In this document: in pieces, positions 1 through 8,563 of the stretch
Position numbering within the stretch: position 1 is the first letter of the stretch
Layout: each line of letters starts with the position of its first letter
DNA from: Nostoc sp. FACHB-152
Lineage (GTDB): Bacteria; Cyanobacteriota; Cyanobacteriia; Cyanobacteriales; Nostocaceae
Assembly (NCBI RefSeq): GCF_014697475.1
Contig: NZ_JACJRV010000007.1
Location: 124,001 to 188,000, forward strand
Reading direction: 5' to 3'
Length of the DNA: 64,000 bases
Notes under the pieces: generated by a model
The model's database searches: none
Seen by the model: only the letters and a program-made list of their open reading frames with translations
What the model was told of the DNA's origin: nothing
Position numbers and translations under genes: made by a program

Positions 1-716
1 CCTTGACCGAGTAAATACTTATCTGCTATGTACGCAGCTAAAAATCCTTTACCATCATCACCTTGCTGGCGAATCTCGGTGTAAGTTTTCCATAAATCTG
101 CGGCATGGCTATAAATTAACTTGGGATAACGGCGAGTCACATTTACCATCTTGCCTTGGCGATATTGCCAAATTTGCAGAGGATAAGCCGAAGCAGCATA
201 TGCTGTAAAAGCATAGGCAAAGCGATCGTCTCGACTCTCAAATTCTAGTAATCCGTCTTTGTCTACATCATTGAATCGATAACCACCATTCCCCCACTCA
301 TGACGAATTTGAGCGTACTTTTGGGATTTTTTGTCATAGCGATAAATCAAAGAATAAGTACAGCAGTGTGCGCCGCCTGTAAAGAAATCGGCAACTATTT
401 CTGGTTCTTTGTCACCGTCCAAATCTACCACTGGTAACTTATTTTCTTGCTCGTTGAAATCTCCAACAGGCCGATCATATTCACTTTCTTGAGGCAGTTT
501 TTTATCTAAAATCGTTTTACCGGCTCGGCTAATTTGCAAACGTACATTTTTATATTGATATTCCTCAGGCTTGTCATAAGATATCTCTGCACGAACATTG
601 CCTGATTGCCCAGCAATAGTCTCTGCACTACTTGGCTGGGCAAGTACAGCCATTTGGCTAAAAACAGCTAAACCGATAAAAGATTGACTCAGCAAAGCAC
701 GTAGATTATTCAGCAT
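1..716 (-). CDS. Secreted hypothetical protein, 3' end outside window
   Basis: An open frame runs from ATG at 714-716 to the window edge with no stop, so the C-terminus is missing. The first 30 or so residues look like a signal peptide (MLNNLRALLSQSFIGLAVFS, then an Ala-rich stretch ending near SSAE). The mature part contains DLDGDKEPEI, a calcium-loop-like FG-GAP/VCBS pattern, then a Cys-Cys pair (GGAHCCTYS) and a second Asp-rich loop (FNDVDKDGLLEF). This suggests a periplasmic or outer-surface beta-propeller-like protein, but the function is unknown. No clear Shine-Dalgarno sequence precedes the start. A 10-bp inverted repeat lies immediately upstream. Confidence 0.75.
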   Translation of the reverse strand, partial: MLNNLRALLSQSFIGLAVFSQMAVLAQPSSAETIAGQSGNVRAEISYDKPEEYQYKNVRLQISRAGKTILDKKLPQESEYDRPVGDFNEQENKLPVVDLDGDKEPEIVADFFTGGAHCCTYSLIYRYDKKSQKYAQIRHEWGNGGYRFNDVDKDGLLEFESRDDRFAYAFTAYAASAYPLQIWQYRQGKMVNVTRRYPKLIYSHAADLWKTYTEIRQQGDDGKGFLAAYIADKYLLGQ

Positions 717-718
717 AA

Positions 719-753
719 GTGTTGTATATAGCTTGTTCAACTGTATACAACAC
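719..753. repeat. Inverted repeat between the partial gene and the baeRF gene
   Basis: Arms gtgttgtata (719-728) and tatacaacac (744-753) are perfectly complementary with a 15-nt loop. It sits between the stop of the downstream-strand neighbour and the start of the partial secreted-protein gene. There is no T-run, so it may be a regulatory stem or weak terminator rather than a standard terminator. Confidence 0.5.
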
Positions 754-764
754 TACAGAAATCA

Positions 765-1940
765 TCAATATCGAAAAATTGCGGCCACCTGTGCTTGGTT
801 TGGTATTTTTTCTGGTTCTACTGCGTAAACCTTACCACCATTGAGAATAGTGTGAATTGCGGCAAAATCTAACATATCTTCATCATCTGGCTCTGGTTCT
901 ACGTGGATATCTACATTCATCGCCTCTGGGTCAAACTTGCCCCAGATTTGTTGCCCTACAGGTACAAACAAAGTATCAACTCTTTGGTAGTAAGCCGCAG
1001 AAGCAATTTCCTTGAGATCACTAGAAGCTGTCCCAGTACCTTCCCCAGCCAGTTGTTGATAGAGTTCCATTGCTTGCTGTTCTGTCTCATGGAATAGAGG
1101 CTCGACAATTTCCCAAGCGTCCGCGTGTAATTCGTCAGCTTGAAAAAGTTCTGGTCTGCGGGTGATGCCTTGTTCTAATAAATGGCTATAAGTATTGGCT
1201 TCGCGGTAAATGGGATGCAAATAATCTACACCAGCCAAAATTAGTGGTGCTGTTTCTTCACGGAGTTTTTCATGAAGTTCAGAGTTGACTATGTGGAAGA
1301 ATTGCAGAATAGCTTCTTGGTGTTGATCTCGGTCTGGGCTTCCCTGTCCGTGAAATGCACCTGGCTGTGAGCGCGAAAAAGGACTAGTATTGCTGCCTTT
1401 TTGGCTGGCAATGCGAAATTGCCCATCTTTAGCAGTTTCGTCATATAAAAGAGCTTCATCTAGGCTCTTAGGCAGATTTTCTAGCTCTACCTCATTCAGT
1501 CCAGAGCGTGTACCTTCAAAAAATTTCAAATCTTGTTGGCTTAAAGCCAAAACGTAGAATTTGCCATCATTATTCATTAAATGTAGTAATGGCTTAATGT
1601 GGAAGCGATCGCTCATAACTACCAATTCTTGAAACTCCATTGGTAGTTGATAATAATGAAATACTTCAGGAGCAATAAAAATAGCTAAACCGTGGTCTTG
1701 ATGTTCCCAAAACTCAGCTTTATCAAGTTCCATCGCTGGGCCAAGAAACTCACTGGCTTCTGCTTCGCTCATTTCCATCGCTTCTAAGCGTGCTTGAGCT
1801 TCGCGGATTAAATTTTTAAACCGAATGGGATTTTGCCGAATCTCTGGCCCTGCCTTTTGCATCGGCATATACAGAGAAACACAGGGTTTATCAGTATGTT
1901 CAGTTAAATTTCTGAGTTCATCAATAGATAATAGGGTCAT
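765..1940 (-). CDS. baeRF-family (bacterial eRF1-like) protein
   Basis: This 391-residue soluble protein resembles the bacterial archaeo-eukaryotic release factor (baeRF) families, which share folds with eRF1/Pelota-type proteins and are thought to act on ribosomes or to have been recruited to stress and conflict roles. It has the typical opening (LLSIDELRNL followed by CVSLYMP), a central alpha/beta region, and a C-terminal domain ending in a conserved GGKVYAVE-type segment. Around residues 196-200 the loop FHGQG resembles the GGQ-type catalytic loop region of release factors but is not a true GGQ. The ATG at 1938-1940 has AGGAG about 10 nt upstream. It stands alone. Function in cyanobacteria is not established; family assignment is by pattern only. 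Confidence 0.6.
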   Translation of the reverse strand: MTLLSIDELRNLTEHTDKPCVSLYMPMQKAGPEIRQNPIRFKNLIREAQARLEAMEMSEAEASEFLGPAMELDKAEFWEHQDHGLAIFIAPEVFHYYQLPMEFQELVVMSDRFHIKPLLHLMNNDGKFYVLALSQQDLKFFEGTRSGLNEVELENLPKSLDEALLYDETAKDGQFRIASQKGSNTSPFSRSQPGAFHGQGSPDRDQHQEAILQFFHIVNSELHEKLREETAPLILAGVDYLHPIYREANTYSHLLEQGITRRPELFQADELHADAWEIVEPLFHETEQQAMELYQQLAGEGTGTASSDLKEIASAAYYQRVDTLFVPVGQQIWGKFDPEAMNVDIHVEPEPDDEDMLDFAAIHTILNGGKVYAVEPEKIPNQAQVAAIFRY

Positions 1941-2125
1941 ATTATAAAACTCCTATCTAAAGTCATGCAATTTGCATCATTTAGATTTATTTCAGAACTA
2001 GGAGCCAGAAAATTCATCTTTCTTTTGGTAAAAAAAACTACCGCTTTACCATTCTTTAGATGGATAAATAGGTATGGCAGGAGGTAGACGTATTATTATT
2101 GATTATTTTTAGGATTTTCGCTTTC

Positions 2126-2345
2126 AGAATGCCCTAATACCGTTTAACCCAATACGGTACGGATAAGCATTTTGAACTAAGAATTGTTTTGGGGAAAAGG
2201 TGAGCCAGCGACGGGTACGTAGGGGAGCCACTGCGTTGGACGGGTTTCCCGGCTTGTTCGCGTAGCGTCTCCGATTAGGAGAAGCACGTGGCGTGGTTTC
2301 CCCCATGAGCGACTGGCGTTAGCGAGCTTGCGAGCGTCACCCCGA
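2126..2345. repeat. Cluster of dispersed cyanobacterial repeats
   Basis: This GC-richer block between two minus-strand genes is made of short palindromic modules: a gtctcc-gatta-ggagaa stem near 2266-2283, a module with tttcccccatgagcgactgg near 2298-2318 that reappears inverted at about 40670-40690, and accccgaaggggt near 2339-2351. It yields a 60-residue open frame (2124-2306, minus) rich in Arg, Asn and Pro that looks like translated repeat, not a gene. Confidence 0.6.
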
Positions 2346-2450
2346 AGGGGTTACTGGGTTTTTTCTTCCCCTTTCCCTCTTCGCCTTTACCCTTCAACCG
2401 AACCGTATTGCCGTTTAACCCTTCACCTGGTGATGAATAGCGATTGAAGA

Positions 2451-2478
2451 TAAAAAATACGCCTAGTTAAGGCGTATT
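2451..2478 (-). terminator. Rho-independent terminator of the DUF1361 gene
   Basis: Arms aatacgcct (2456-2464) and aggcgtatt (2470-2478) form a 9-bp stem with a 5-nt loop. Read on the minus strand the stem is followed by a run of six T (complement of 2452-2457). It lies 40 nt beyond the stop of the 2519-3190 gene. Confidence 0.75.
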
Positions 2479-2518
2479 AATTCAAATATATATTTACACT
2501 CTGAGTAATATTTTGCAT

Positions 2519-3190
2519 TTATCCGGCATTGGGCGTGTCAGTATTACCTGAAGGTAAATTTCCAGGGATTCTACATTGAGATGGATGCACAAAACCTAAA
2601 CTTACGCGTTTCATAAGCCAGTGCAAACCAAGGAGAATCACAAAAGTAGCTGTAATAATTACTAATGGCTGTTTACCAAGAAGTTCTTCTACACCTTTAG
2701 TTAATAAGGCATCAGGTTGAGTAATAAAATCCCAACTGTTAAACCGCAAAAACCTGCCCCAATAAATCCCAATAGCACATAGGATATGGGTCATTAATTC
2801 AACTCGAAAAATCCATTGACTTTTGCCAATGCGGTGTAAGTAGTAACCTAAATTTATTAACGATATAACATAAGCTTCAAACCCAGCGATAATTACCAGC
2901 AAATAGACGGGTATCAGTACTAAAGTAATCATCCATACTGATTGGATTGTGCGGATATCATCTATGAGATGAATGACATCAGTTAATAAATATGGTGCAT
3001 TTGGTAAAAAAGCATAGAATACGATAAAACCTAGCCACCAAACCCAAGAGCGACCACGTTTAATGCGAAACAGCCAAACACTTAAAGCCAAAGGTATAAA
3101 AGCTAGAAACAGGTTCCACGTCATCCAATCCATGTTGATGCGTAAAACCTGTAAAACTCTAGCTATTAATTCAATCAATTCTTCTTTCAT
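2519..3190 (-). CDS. DUF1361 family integral membrane protein
   Basis: The 223-residue product has about six hydrophobic segments (roughly residues 25-42, 50-70, 85-110, 112-130, 135-150 and 172-192) and the conserved DUF1361 core FLPNAPYLLTDVIHL near residues 61-75 with GRFLRFNSWD near 145-154. The family is widespread in cyanobacteria and Firmicutes and has no known activity. The gene ends in a good terminator at 2451-2478 and is probably monocistronic. The ATG at 3188-3190 has no strong ribosome binding site. The upstream 500 bases hold only a long inverted repeat. Confidence 0.8.
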   Translation of the reverse strand: MKEELIELIARVLQVLRINMDWMTWNLFLAFIPLALSVWLFRIKRGRSWVWWLGFIVFYAFLPNAPYLLTDVIHLIDDIRTIQSVWMITLVLIPVYLLVIIAGFEAYVISLINLGYYLHRIGKSQWIFRVELMTHILCAIGIYWGRFLRFNSWDFITQPDALLTKGVEELLGKQPLVIITATFVILLGLHWLMKRVSLGFVHPSQCRIPGNLPSGNTDTPNAG

Positions 3191-3460
3191 AAAGATTCAC
3201 TGGCAAGATGTGTGATTGATGTAGTTGAGTTCTATTGTTTTAATTTCAGTGATTTGACTGATAAGTTGGGAAATTTATAACTGTGAGATTTTTAGTATAT
3301 TCTCTGTTGAGGTTTAAAACTCTAACGCTAGGCAGATAAATAAAGTATCTATTATAAATCGCCTCAAACTGATTATACAGGTTCTTTCATTTCATACTTC
3401 AGACTTGATATTTTTCGTACTAGTATAACTAGAAATTTATCAAGTATAAATCCTACAGAA

Positions 3461-3504
3461 ATACTGGAAGTTTGGGCAGCAAACTGCTACTCAACTTCCA
3501 GTAT
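3461..3504. repeat. Long inverted repeat in a 507-bp gene-free stretch
   Basis: Arms atactggaagtt (3461-3472) and aacttccagtat (3493-3504) pair perfectly over 12 bp. Inside the loop a second small hairpin (gcag 3476-3479, ctgc 3484-3487) is possible. No T-run follows, so a terminator is unlikely; a processed RNA stem or small palindromic repeat is possible. The rest of 3191-3697 shows nothing recognisable. Confidence 0.55.
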
Positions 3505-3697
3505 AATTTGATTCTAGGAGGTCGTACTTTTTTTCGTCTTGATTTAGATACAACTACCTTTTGAGGTATTCCTGAATAGTTGAAAATGTAATACAGATAA
3601 AAGGCTAGTACACCACGGCGGAAATAAGCAAACCATTGAAAAGTCCTGAACAGCTTATTCCATAATACTTTTGACTTTTTACTTCCGCCTTGCGGTA

Positions 3698-4837
3698 CTA
3701 GCGTATCAGCACTCGACTGCGGGGGCCAATTGCTTGTTTAGCAGCAGTAACTTGTGGGCGACAATTAAAAGAATTTTGATGGCAAATGTTGGCAGCGACG
3801 GCAGAAACTTCTAAATTTAGGGCATTAGTGGTGAGGGAATGCCCACTACTAAACTCCATATTAGAATCGGTCGAGGGCGACGGATGATTAGATTGACTAG
3901 TGTTAGCAAGAACTTGATTAAATGTACTACCACTATTAGGTTGTGTAGGAGTAGTGGCGATCGCACCACTATTTACTGATGCTGTTACTGGCGTACTGGG
4001 AACTGGTGTGGGAGTAGTTGCGATCGCACCACTATCTACGGATGCTGTAACTGGCGTACTGGGAACTGGTGTAGGAGTCGGATTAGTAGTGACTACAGGC
4101 GTAGTAGGAGTTGAGTTATTGTTATTGCTGGGAGTGATGGGGGTGGCGTTTGCAGGTACGGTAATTGTCAACCTCACTAAAGGAGTATTTTTCATCTGAT
4201 AAGTGGTGACACTTGGTTTGCCTGGAATATCAGATCTATAATCAAATACCGTTGGACTTTCACCACCGTTGCGATCGCTGTATCTTGGCCCTTGTCCATT
4301 CAGTTGAAAAGTACCTTGATATTGCTGACCAGTTTTCGGGTCAGTTACAACACCAGTGTAAAAAGCTCTGGTTAACCCAAATTCATCTTGCACTACACCT
4401 TGAAAAGAAGTGTTGGGGATTTTGCCTTGATATGTAAAGGCTTGTAATTGACCACCAGACAGTGCAGGTGAATTCAAAATACCATTAAAAGAAATCACTG
4501 GGATGCCTTTAAAGTCAACAAAGTAACGCAAGCTACCATCTGTACGAGTTTCTACCTTGACATAATTTGACTGATAGACTGGTACATAATTTGGCTTGTT
4601 CCTATAACCTATATTGCGTTGATACACACCTTGGGAATCAGTATCAATGCGAGTCACTCTGTTATTAAAATTAGGATTAAAACTAGGAAGTTGCAGTGTT
4701 CCTGATAATGTACCAGTGCTTTGAATAATTAGTTGAGCCGAAGCATTAGTTGCCCCAAAGCCGAGGAAAGCTGCTGCTAACCCGCTACTACCCAAAACTG
4801 CACAGCTTAACTTTGTTACTGATGGCTTTAATTGCAT
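3698..4837 (-). CDS. Secreted Pro/Thr-rich protein
   Basis: The 379-residue product starts with a clear Sec signal peptide (residues 1-35, cleavage after SASA or NASA-type sequence). A beta-rich domain (about 36-225) follows, containing SGTLSGTLQLP and repeated Gly/Tyr-rich strands. A low-complexity Pro/Thr/Asn linker comes next (about 230-300), then a Ser-rich tail with two Cys near the C-terminus (ICHQNSFNCRP). The linker contains a 21-residue duplication (TPTPVPSTPVTASV twice) encoded by a 63-bp DNA repeat. ATG at 4835-4837 has AGGAG upstream. Such proteins are common in Nostoc genomes with no known role; an outer-surface or sheath function is inference. Confidence 0.7.
   Translation of the reverse strand: MQLKPSVTKLSCAVLGSSGLAAAFLGFGATNASAQLIIQSTGTLSGTLQLPSFNPNFNNRVTRIDTDSQGVYQRNIGYRNKPNYVPVYQSNYVKVETRTDGSLRYFVDFKGIPVISFNGILNSPALSGGQLQAFTYQGKIPNTSFQGVVQDEFGLTRAFYTGVVTDPKTGQQYQGTFQLNGQGPRYSDRNGGESPTVFDYRSDIPGKPSVTTYQMKNTPLVRLTITVPANATPITPSNNNNSTPTTPVVTTNPTPTPVPSTPVTASVDSGAIATTPTPVPSTPVTASVNSGAIATTPTQPNSGSTFNQVLANTSQSNHPSPSTDSNMEFSSGHSLTTNALNLEVSAVAANICHQNSFNCRPQVTAAKQAIGPRSRVLIR
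3957..4082. repeat. 63-bp tandem duplication containing HIP1
   Basis: Two adjacent 63-bp units (3957-4019 and 4020-4082), each beginning with the HIP1 octamer gcgatcgc, differ at only a few positions. They encode a 21-residue Pro/Thr repeat in the secreted protein, so the duplication keeps the reading frame. Confidence 0.85.
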
Positions 4838-4864
4838 AAAAAATTTGCTCCTTAATTAAGCATG

Positions 4865-4896
4865 AAAAACCACACGCGTAGGAGTCCTACAGCGTG
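4865..4896 (-). terminator. Probable terminator of the SLH-porin gene
   Basis: Nested arms cacgc-gtagga (4873-4883) and tcctac-a-gcgtg (4885-4896) form an 11-bp hairpin with one bulge. On the minus strand it is followed by ggttttt (complement of 4864-4870). It lies about 105 nt past the porin stop and just upstream of the next minus-strand gene start. Confidence 0.55.
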
Positions 4897-5001
4897 AGAA
4901 AAAAGTTTAAAATCTGCTTACTTAAAGTTGCTGATAGTTAGGAGTAAGGAACACGGGGTAAGGGTTTCAACCCTTGTATTTACATTTACATGAATACGGA
5001 A

Positions 5002-6933
5002 TTAAAACCGGAAAGTCGCTCTCAATGCGCCAACTATCAGAGTGTCATTAGCAGCGTTGTGATCGGAATTAAAAATAACTAATAAACCCGGTGTGAGAGA
5101 AAGATTTTTATTTAGCTGGGTACGATAAAAAAGTTCTAGATGTAATGATGTATCAGTACGACCGCCAACTTTTCCCCCATCAGAAAAGTTAGGGAAATTA
5201 TAGCCATCGGGTAAGTTACTAGAAGTAATTTTGGGTGGTTGTCCGACGAGAACGCCGCCTAAATTGCCATTACCGCCCAAATTTGGCAATGCAGCAAATA
5301 CCATCCAGTTAGTTGTTTCGACGCTACCAGAAAGATTGACTGGCTTGGAATAAGTAAAACCACCCCAACCGCCTAATTGCAAGTTCTCGTTAACGCGCCA
5401 TGCCACAGTAGCACCGACAGCGTGGGTATTAAAAGCTGTAGTAGGTGCGAAAGGTGAAATTAATTGAGCGTCACCAATACCAGTGCCGAGTAAATCATTC
5501 GGAGAGTGGGAATATATGTAATGTATGCCAACATCGATATCATCTGTAGGTGCAAAAGTCAGTTGTGCGCCTGCGGTATATCTGCCACCAAATAAGCCGC
5601 CAGCATTGCTATTGCCGGGAAAACTGGGAATTTCAGCACTATAAACTCCTTGGAAGCTGATGCGATCGCTAATTTCCCAGTCAAAACCTATACCGCCAGT
5701 ACCATTACCAATATTCAAAATTGGATTACGCTGACCAAACTGCGAAATTGCCCCATCGCCAGAACCCTCTAAGGGATTAATACCACGAAAGGTAGTTGCT
5801 GGATTTACACCTGCTGTACCAACGACAACTCCCAAGTTATCGGAGACTAAAAATCGATAAGACAAATCATTAATTACTACATTATTATCTGTGTTTGATT
5901 CAAAACTTAATCGCCCCATGTTATTAAAAACCGATGAGGCGTTAGAACCTAAATTTCCGGCTGATAGCCCTGTAATTAATAAATCTTTCCCTGTAAAGGA
6001 AGTTGCTAAAGTTAATTGCACACTATTGGTGAAAGTTAGATTTGTCTTACCTTGACGTTCTGGCACGCCGTCTCTGGGAAACAAATCAACATTCGTGGTA
6101 TTTGTGCCTTGAATACTGGAAATAGCTTGACCAAATAATCTGGTTGTTGTAGAAAACTGATGCTTTTCCAATTCATTAGTTTTGTTTTCTACAACATCTA
6201 GACGCTGCTGTAATTCCTGTAATTCTGAATAAAATTCAGTTTGTAAACTTTGTATTTTGCTTAAATCTTCCCGACTAATAGTATTAGCCTGATTATTAAT
6301 TAATTCCTGAATTTGGTTTAAGCAAAGATTTAAACTATGAGCAAATTCATAACGCGTTACACTTTGATTTCCCAGATAAATGCCATTTGCATTTCCGGCA
6401 ATACAGCCGTAGCGTTCAATTAAAGACTGTAATGCACTAAAAGCCCAGTCCGTGGGTTGTACGTCATCTAGTTGCGAAACAGATGTCACTTGAGACATCT
6501 GCTCATCAGATGCAGAGAATTCTGGTGCGGCGGGAGATTCTGGGGCAATTGGCAAGTAGGGAGATGGAGAAAGTTCTGATGTGGTTTCTGGTGCGTGAGT
6601 TGTAGCTGATAGCGGCACAGAAGGTTCAGCATCAAGTGAAGCAGAACTAATATTTGTCCGAATTTTTTTTAGTAGATTTTGATACTTATAATTTGCAGGT
6701 GCGGCAGTAACTGGGGAAGTGCTATCAAGAGGCATGAATTCCGGCGAGATGGTTTCAGCAACTGGATAAATTTGCGAAAACTTTTCCTGTGTTTGCTGCG
6801 GTGATATTTGTTCTGGCGGAATTACAGGCTGTTCTGGTAAATTATTGGGCGGCGATGTTTGCCCAGATGTCAATACGCCTAACATCAGTAGGCTTATGTC
6901 AGTCATGGTATATGAGTTAACAAACACTAACAT
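5002..6933 (-). CDS. SLH-domain OprB-type outer-membrane porin
   Basis: This 643-residue protein has the layout of the cyanobacterial SLH-OprB (iron uptake/somA-like) porins. A Pro/Ser/Glu-rich N-terminal third is followed by one SLH domain (about residues 155-215; VQPTDWAFSALQSLIERYGC then VTRYEFAHSLN), a coiled-coil linker (about 215-265; LQTEFYSELQELQQRLDVVENK), and a beta-barrel domain (about 270-643) with alternating aromatic/Gly strands. It ends in ALRATFRF, with the terminal Phe expected for BAM-assembled proteins. SLH domains anchor such porins to peptidoglycan-linked polymer. The N-terminal signal sequence is weak with this start; an ATG at 6904-6906 is an alternative. A substrate cannot be deduced. 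Confidence 0.85.
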   Translation of the reverse strand: MLVFVNSYTMTDISLLMLGVLTSGQTSPPNNLPEQPVIPPEQISPQQTQEKFSQIYPVAETISPEFMPLDSTSPVTAAPANYKYQNLLKKIRTNISSASLDAEPSVPLSATTHAPETTSELSPSPYLPIAPESPAAPEFSASDEQMSQVTSVSQLDDVQPTDWAFSALQSLIERYGCIAGNANGIYLGNQSVTRYEFAHSLNLCLNQIQELINNQANTISREDLSKIQSLQTEFYSELQELQQRLDVVENKTNELEKHQFSTTTRLFGQAISSIQGTNTTNVDLFPRDGVPERQGKTNLTFTNSVQLTLATSFTGKDLLITGLSAGNLGSNASSVFNNMGRLSFESNTDNNVVINDLSYRFLVSDNLGVVVGTAGVNPATTFRGINPLEGSGDGAISQFGQRNPILNIGNGTGGIGFDWEISDRISFQGVYSAEIPSFPGNSNAGGLFGGRYTAGAQLTFAPTDDIDVGIHYIYSHSPNDLLGTGIGDAQLISPFAPTTAFNTHAVGATVAWRVNENLQLGGWGGFTYSKPVNLSGSVETTNWMVFAALPNLGGNGNLGGVLVGQPPKITSSNLPDGYNFPNFSDGGKVGGRTDTSLHLELFYRTQLNKNLSLTPGLLVIFNSDHNAANDTLIVGALRATFRF

Positions 6934-6995
6934 TTCTTTAAACGAAGCTTGTTAGTGTTATTCAGGATATTTTTGTATAAAAAGTTATAAAAAGT

Positions 6996-7096
6996 CTGAA
7001 GTGTGAAAACATCGTCTTAGATGGGGTGTTGCGCTTGGCGACAACACACCCTATTTCTACACATTTCAGACTTTAGACTTCACACTTCATACTTCA
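6996..7096. repeat. Inverted-repeat block downstream of the lipoprotein gene
   Basis: The segments agtctgaagtgtgaa (6996-7010) and gacttcacacttcat (7076-7090) are inverted copies that flank a central stem (gtgttg 7026-7031, caacac 7042-7047). The gaagtgtgaagt heptamer-like motif recurs near 14360-14385. The block may end transcription of the minus-strand lipoprotein gene. Confidence 0.45.
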
Positions 7097-7097
7097 T

Positions 7098-7565
7098 TTA
7101 AGGCTGACTACAGTATTTATCCATTTCTCGGATTAATGTATCTGATTGCTTGCCAGTAGTTTTTGCAACTGCGGTTAAGGCGGTATCGATTTCGTTTCTG
7201 GCCTTTTGCAGTTTTTCCCTACCAGATGGCGAGGGTTCGGCTGATTTAGCAACGGCTAAAGCGTTACCTGCCTTGGCGATCGCTTGGCTGATGCTATCAA
7301 AAACCTTTTGAAAACGACTTTTATATTCTTGAAGTTTGGGGTCGGCTAACTTCAATTCATCTAAAGAGGTGTTGATAGCTTTTAAATCTTTAGATAGTTG
7401 CAAGCTAGTGATTGCTTGTTTACCTTTATTTTGATCAATCAGCGCATTGCCTTCATTGACAACTTGAATTAAACGCTGACACTGAGAGATTTTATTTTCA
7501 CAACCAGTAACTAATAAAGCAATACTTAGACTAACAGGAGCAATAAAAGTATATTTACACCACAC
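7098..7565 (-). CDS. Small lipoprotein, unknown function
   Basis: A lipobox-like LLVTGC lies in a hydrophobic leader, so the product is probably a lipoprotein exported by Sec and lipidated on that Cys. I place the start at GTG 7563-7565, which puts the Cys at residue 22. The longest frame starts at TTG 7598 with no ribosome binding site. The mature 134 residues are charged and largely helical (KLQEYKSRFQKVFDSISQAI and a Lys/Glu-rich second helix), with two further Cys (SQCQRL near the N-terminus and DKYCSQP at the end) that could form a disulfide. No named family is recognised. It is flanked by palindromic repeats and has no operon partner. Confidence 0.65.
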   Translation of the reverse strand: MWCKYTFIAPVSLSIALLVTGCENKISQCQRLIQVVNEGNALIDQNKGKQAITSLQLSKDLKAINTSLDELKLADPKLQEYKSRFQKVFDSISQAIAKAGNALAVAKSAEPSPSGREKLQKARNEIDTALTAVAKTTGKQSDTLIREMDKYCSQP

Positions 7566-7657
7566 AGATATTAATACCCTACCAGCAATAAAATTCAAAC
7601 AATAGTAACTACATAATTCCCTAAATTATAGAAATTATTGCAGGAATTTTATTGGTA

Positions 7658-7686
7658 GTAGAAACGTAGCATTGCTACGTCTCTAC
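7658..7686. repeat. 29-bp dispersed palindrome, copy 1
   Basis: gtagaaacgtagca and tgctacgtctctac are 14-nt arms with one mismatch around a central t. Nearly identical palindromes occur at 17382-17410 and 61085-61113. This copy lies past the cbiO stop on the minus strand and could terminate the cbi operon. Confidence 0.8.
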
Positions 7687-7767
7687 ATTTGGGGGAATGG
7701 CGAAATTTCATGGGGTGTAGGGGTATGAGAGAAAATCCTCACCATACACCCTGTACACCCAGTCCAT

Positions 7768-8532
7768 TTACCAATCTACTGGCAAACCCAATTGTTCTAA
7801 AGCCTCGCCATTTTGCAACAGTGGTTGAATCTGGCTATCTATATGAATCCGACCACCGGAAAGTACCAAAGCGCGTTGAGTTACTTTTCCTAGCCAATGT
7901 AGTTCGTGTGAAGCTATTAACATTACCTGCACTGGCAACTTTAACAACACTTGGGCTAAGTGTCGCCGCCATGCCGGATCAAGACCATTAGTTGGCTCAT
8001 CTAAAATTAGAATTGTTGGTTCTAAAGCTAAAATCGATGCGAGGGCTGCTAGTCTTCGTTGCCCTCCGGAAAGCTCGTGGGCAGAACGATTTGCATAGGC
8101 TTCTAGACCAAAATCTGCTAATAACTGCCTTGCTTTATCAATAGCAGTAGCTTTTGGTACGCCGTAATTACGCGGCCCAAAGGTAATATCTTCGAGGATG
8201 GTAGGCATGAAGAGTTGATCGTTGGCATCTTGAAAGCTAAAACCGATGTAACGACGTACTTGGGGTAAATTTCTCGGTTCTACGGGGATACCATTAATCA
8301 AAATTTTCCCGGTTTGCGGTTGTTTTAACCCGACCAAGTTTTCCAGTAAGGTACTTTTACCAGAACCAGTCGCGCCCATTAAAGCCACGCGATCGCCTCT
8401 ATTTAAACTAAAGGAAATATTGTGCAATACTGACTCTTGATTAGGATAAGCATAAACTAAGTTCTGTACCTCAACGACGGCAGCGTTGGGGTGATAAGTG
8501 GAAGTTCCAGGATTAGAAGTTAAAGATTTCAA
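7768..8532 (-). CDS. cbiO: Cobalt/nickel ECF transporter ATPase CbiO
   Basis: The 254-residue cytoplasmic ATPase powers energy-coupling-factor uptake of cobalt or nickel together with CbiQ and CbiM. It has Walker A GATGSGKST (about 53-61), a Q-loop FSFQDANDQLF, signature LSGGQRR, Walker B ILILDEPTNGLD, and a switch His in ASHELHW. The longest frame begins at TTG 8530-8532; no better start is visible, so the start is uncertain by about 20 residues. It is the last gene of cbiM-cbiQ-cbiO, 31 nt after cbiQ. Co versus Ni cannot be told from the ATPase. Confidence 0.88.
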   Translation of the reverse strand: MKSLTSNPGTSTYHPNAAVVEVQNLVYAYPNQESVLHNISFSLNRGDRVALMGATGSGKSTLLENLVGLKQPQTGKILINGIPVEPRNLPQVRRYIGFSFQDANDQLFMPTILEDITFGPRNYGVPKATAIDKARQLLADFGLEAYANRSAHELSGGQRRLAALASILALEPTILILDEPTNGLDPAWRRHLAQVLLKLPVQVMLIASHELHWLGKVTQRALVLSGGRIHIDSQIQPLLQNGEALEQLGLPVDW

Positions 8533-8563
8533 AATTTACAACTCAATATTCACAACATTTCTG

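Noticed and set aside
2124-2306. 60-residue minus-strand frame
   Set aside because: It translates a cluster of dispersed palindromic repeats and has no ribosome binding site or homology-like pattern.
3954-4199. 81-residue plus-strand frame rich in Val/Gly
   Set aside because: Antisense shadow of the Pro/Thr repeat of the secreted protein.
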